Assembly: GCA_043814035.1 (NCBI GenBank)
Contig: JBDRKJ010000006.1
Location: forward strand, 1 to 64,000
Origin: Peribacter sp043814035
Lineage (GTDB): Bacteria; Patescibacteriota; Gracilibacteria; Peribacterales; Peribacteraceae
DNA: 64,000 bases
Direction: 5' to 3'
Within the stretch, counting starts at the first letter, position 1, and every line of letters starts with the position of its first letter. Made by a program: the position numbers and the translations under genes. The notes under the pieces were generated by a model. That model saw only the letters and a list, made by a program, of their open reading frames with translations. It was not told where the DNA came from and ran no database searches. Positions 62,896 to 64,000 of this stretch are shown here, one piece after another.

Positions 62896-64000
62896 ATGGC
62901 TCCCCTCCGCCACCTCCACATCGTCGTTCCACAGGGAACGAAGGAAAATAGAAAGCTGGAGTCCAAGTTCCAGGATTTGCTCGTGAGTCTGCGTAATACT
63001 GTTACGGAGGAGAGGTTTTCGTTCGAGTACTTCGGTTACGAGCAGTACACCTACTTCTACGTCACCATGTATGAGAAGTATAAAGAGACGATTGAGGGTT
63101 TGATCTATTCCGCGTTTCCTGATGCCGAGATTCGTGAGACCAAAGATTTCACGGAGCTCATGCATCCCCAGAAGCAGCACCTTGCCGGATGCGAACTCTC
63201 TCTGAAGGAGAGGGATGTCTACCCCGTAAAGACATACGATATGTTCGAAGAAGACAGCATGTCGCGCCTCTTTTCGGTGATTTCCAAAATCGAGAGCGGC
63301 GAGCAAGTATGGATACAGATCATTGTGGAGCCGCATGCCGACGATGCGTTCTACCATTTCTTTCGCAGCTGGCGGTTTAAGTTCGCGAACCTTAAGAAGT
63401 TCTTCTCGGTGCGTGACCGACTGCGCAAAGATGGGCGCAAGGGTATCCAGTCTGTTCGGTACGAAGCGGCCAAGCAAAAGGAGCTGACGAAGCCGTTTAA
63501 GGTCTCTATTCGCTGTGCGTACCTGAGCAAGAGTTTTGATGAGGCGAGTCGCAAGCTCGAAGCGGTGAAGAACAGCTTCTACCACTTCAATGACTCGGAT
63601 ATCAACGGATTTGTCTCTTCGAAGGCCACAGAGTCGGCGTCATTTCTCAAGCACTTCAAGGAGCGGCGCCACGCACGTACCTACATTCTGAGTGCCACGG
63701 AGGTCGCCACGCTCTATCACTTGCCGAATTCAGACTACGTGCACCACATCGTCCATGTACTGGCGCGCAAGTCCGATCCTCCTCAAGATCTGCCACAGGC
63801 CGGTGAGAAGGAGGTGAGTACCTTCGGTATCACGAACTACCATAATAACTTTGTGAAGTTCGGTGTGCGTCTCGAAGATCGCCGACGTCACCTGTATGTG
63901 GTGGGGAAATCCGGTGTGGGGAAAAGTAAGCTCCTTGAGCTTCTCATCAAAGAGGATCTGGAACGTGGTAGGGGAGTAGCGGTGCTCGATCCGCATGGCG
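62896..64000 (+). CDS. HerA/TraG-like ATPase, 3' truncated by window edge
   Basis: An open frame from ATG 62896 runs off the window (368 codons visible). Residues 1-320 correspond in layout to the N-terminal region of the ATPase at 43531. FGVRLEDRRRHLYVVGKSGVGKSKLLE (Walker A about 335-343) and VAVLDPHG match that paralogue's FGIRLDDRRRHVYILGKTGMGKSTLLE and GIIDPHG. Here the residue after GKS is Lys. The remaining core and stop lie beyond 64000. Confidence 0.85.
   Translation, partial: MAPLRHLHIVVPQGTKENRKLESKFQDLLVSLRNTVTEERFSFEYFGYEQYTYFYVTMYEKYKETIEGLIYSAFPDAEIRETKDFTELMHPQKQHLAGCELSLKERDVYPVKTYDMFEEDSMSRLFSVISKIESGEQVWIQIIVEPHADDAFYHFFRSWRFKFANLKKFFSVRDRLRKDGRKGIQSVRYEAAKQKELTKPFKVSIRCAYLSKSFDEASRKLEAVKNSFYHFNDSDINGFVSSKATESASFLKHFKERRHARTYILSATEVATLYHLPNSDYVHHIVHVLARKSDPPQDLPQAGEKEVSTFGITNYHNNFVKFGVRLEDRRRHLYVVGKSGVGKSKLLELLIKEDLERGRGVAVLDPHG

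Noticed and set aside
1..64000. UGA recoded as glycine
   Set aside because: Several genes end cleanly in TGA and no gene needs in-frame TGA read-through.
1..64000. CRISPR array, IS transposase or prophage
   Set aside because: No regularly spaced direct repeats, no transposase or phage structural gene; the repeats seen are short palindromes.

Overview
The window looks like a chromosomal segment of a Candidate Phyla Radiation (Patescibacteria) bacterium, most plausibly from the Peribacteria/Peregrinibacteria side. This is inferred from gene content, not from a marker tree. Supporting signs are a short HrcA, two large HerA/TraG-like ATPases, an extremely Cys-rich 564-residue protein, archaeal-type PurP enzymes, and LCP and mechanosensitive wall/membrane genes. 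TGA is used as a normal stop (for example at 46215, 58998 and 61109), so the UGA=Gly code of Gracilibacteria/Absconditabacteria does not apply.

Layout. 1-12.8 kb: LexA, a membrane protein, an LCP wall-polymer ligase, rplJL with an L10 leader and attenuator, dtd, a Rel (p)ppGpp synthetase, trigger factor and SecF. 12.8-16.5 kb: a structured RNA, a repeat element and a Type IIG restriction-modification protein with an AT-rich specificity half. 16.5-23 kb: a TPR protein, a PfkB kinase and an FN3 surface protein. 23-28.5 kb: tRNA-Cys with a decayed copy, a CcdA-type thiol protein, two purP genes (the second frameshifted), tRNA-Ala and a candidate RNA. 28.5-34.2 kb: a CusAB-like RND metal-efflux island. 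34.2-46.2 kb: thioredoxin, pgi, ruvA, an M23 peptidase, rsmI, gyrA, rpmE, hrcA with a CIRCE operator, and the first HerA/TraG ATPase. 46.2-47.1 kb: a second copy of the structured RNA. 47.1-55.1 kb: mscS, glyA, 5-formyl-THF cyclo-ligase, dnaX, a large helical protein, dcd and tRNA-Val. 55-64 kb: a protein with a histone-H1-like tail, a methyltransferase-like protein, an ABC exporter, an ArsP-type permease, a membrane thiol protein, M23, the Cys-rich protein, and a second HerA/TraG ATPase cut by the window edge.

Three observations stand out. First, about twenty genes on both strands carry a TAnnnT -10 box ending 6-10 nt before the start codon with no Shine-Dalgarno, implying widespread leaderless mRNAs; this also settles several starts. 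Second, two intergenic regions (about 13030-13323 and 46286-46585) carry diverged copies of one structured RNA with compensatory changes and matching terminators; it matches no family I recognise. Third, a smaller three-copy element with a conserved 13-nt loop and covarying stems sits just 3' of genes or terminators. Other notable points are a Rel whose hydrolase residues are lost, duplicated archaeal-type PurP, an RND pump without a visible outer-membrane channel, and hairpin repeats placed inside or beside tRNA genes.
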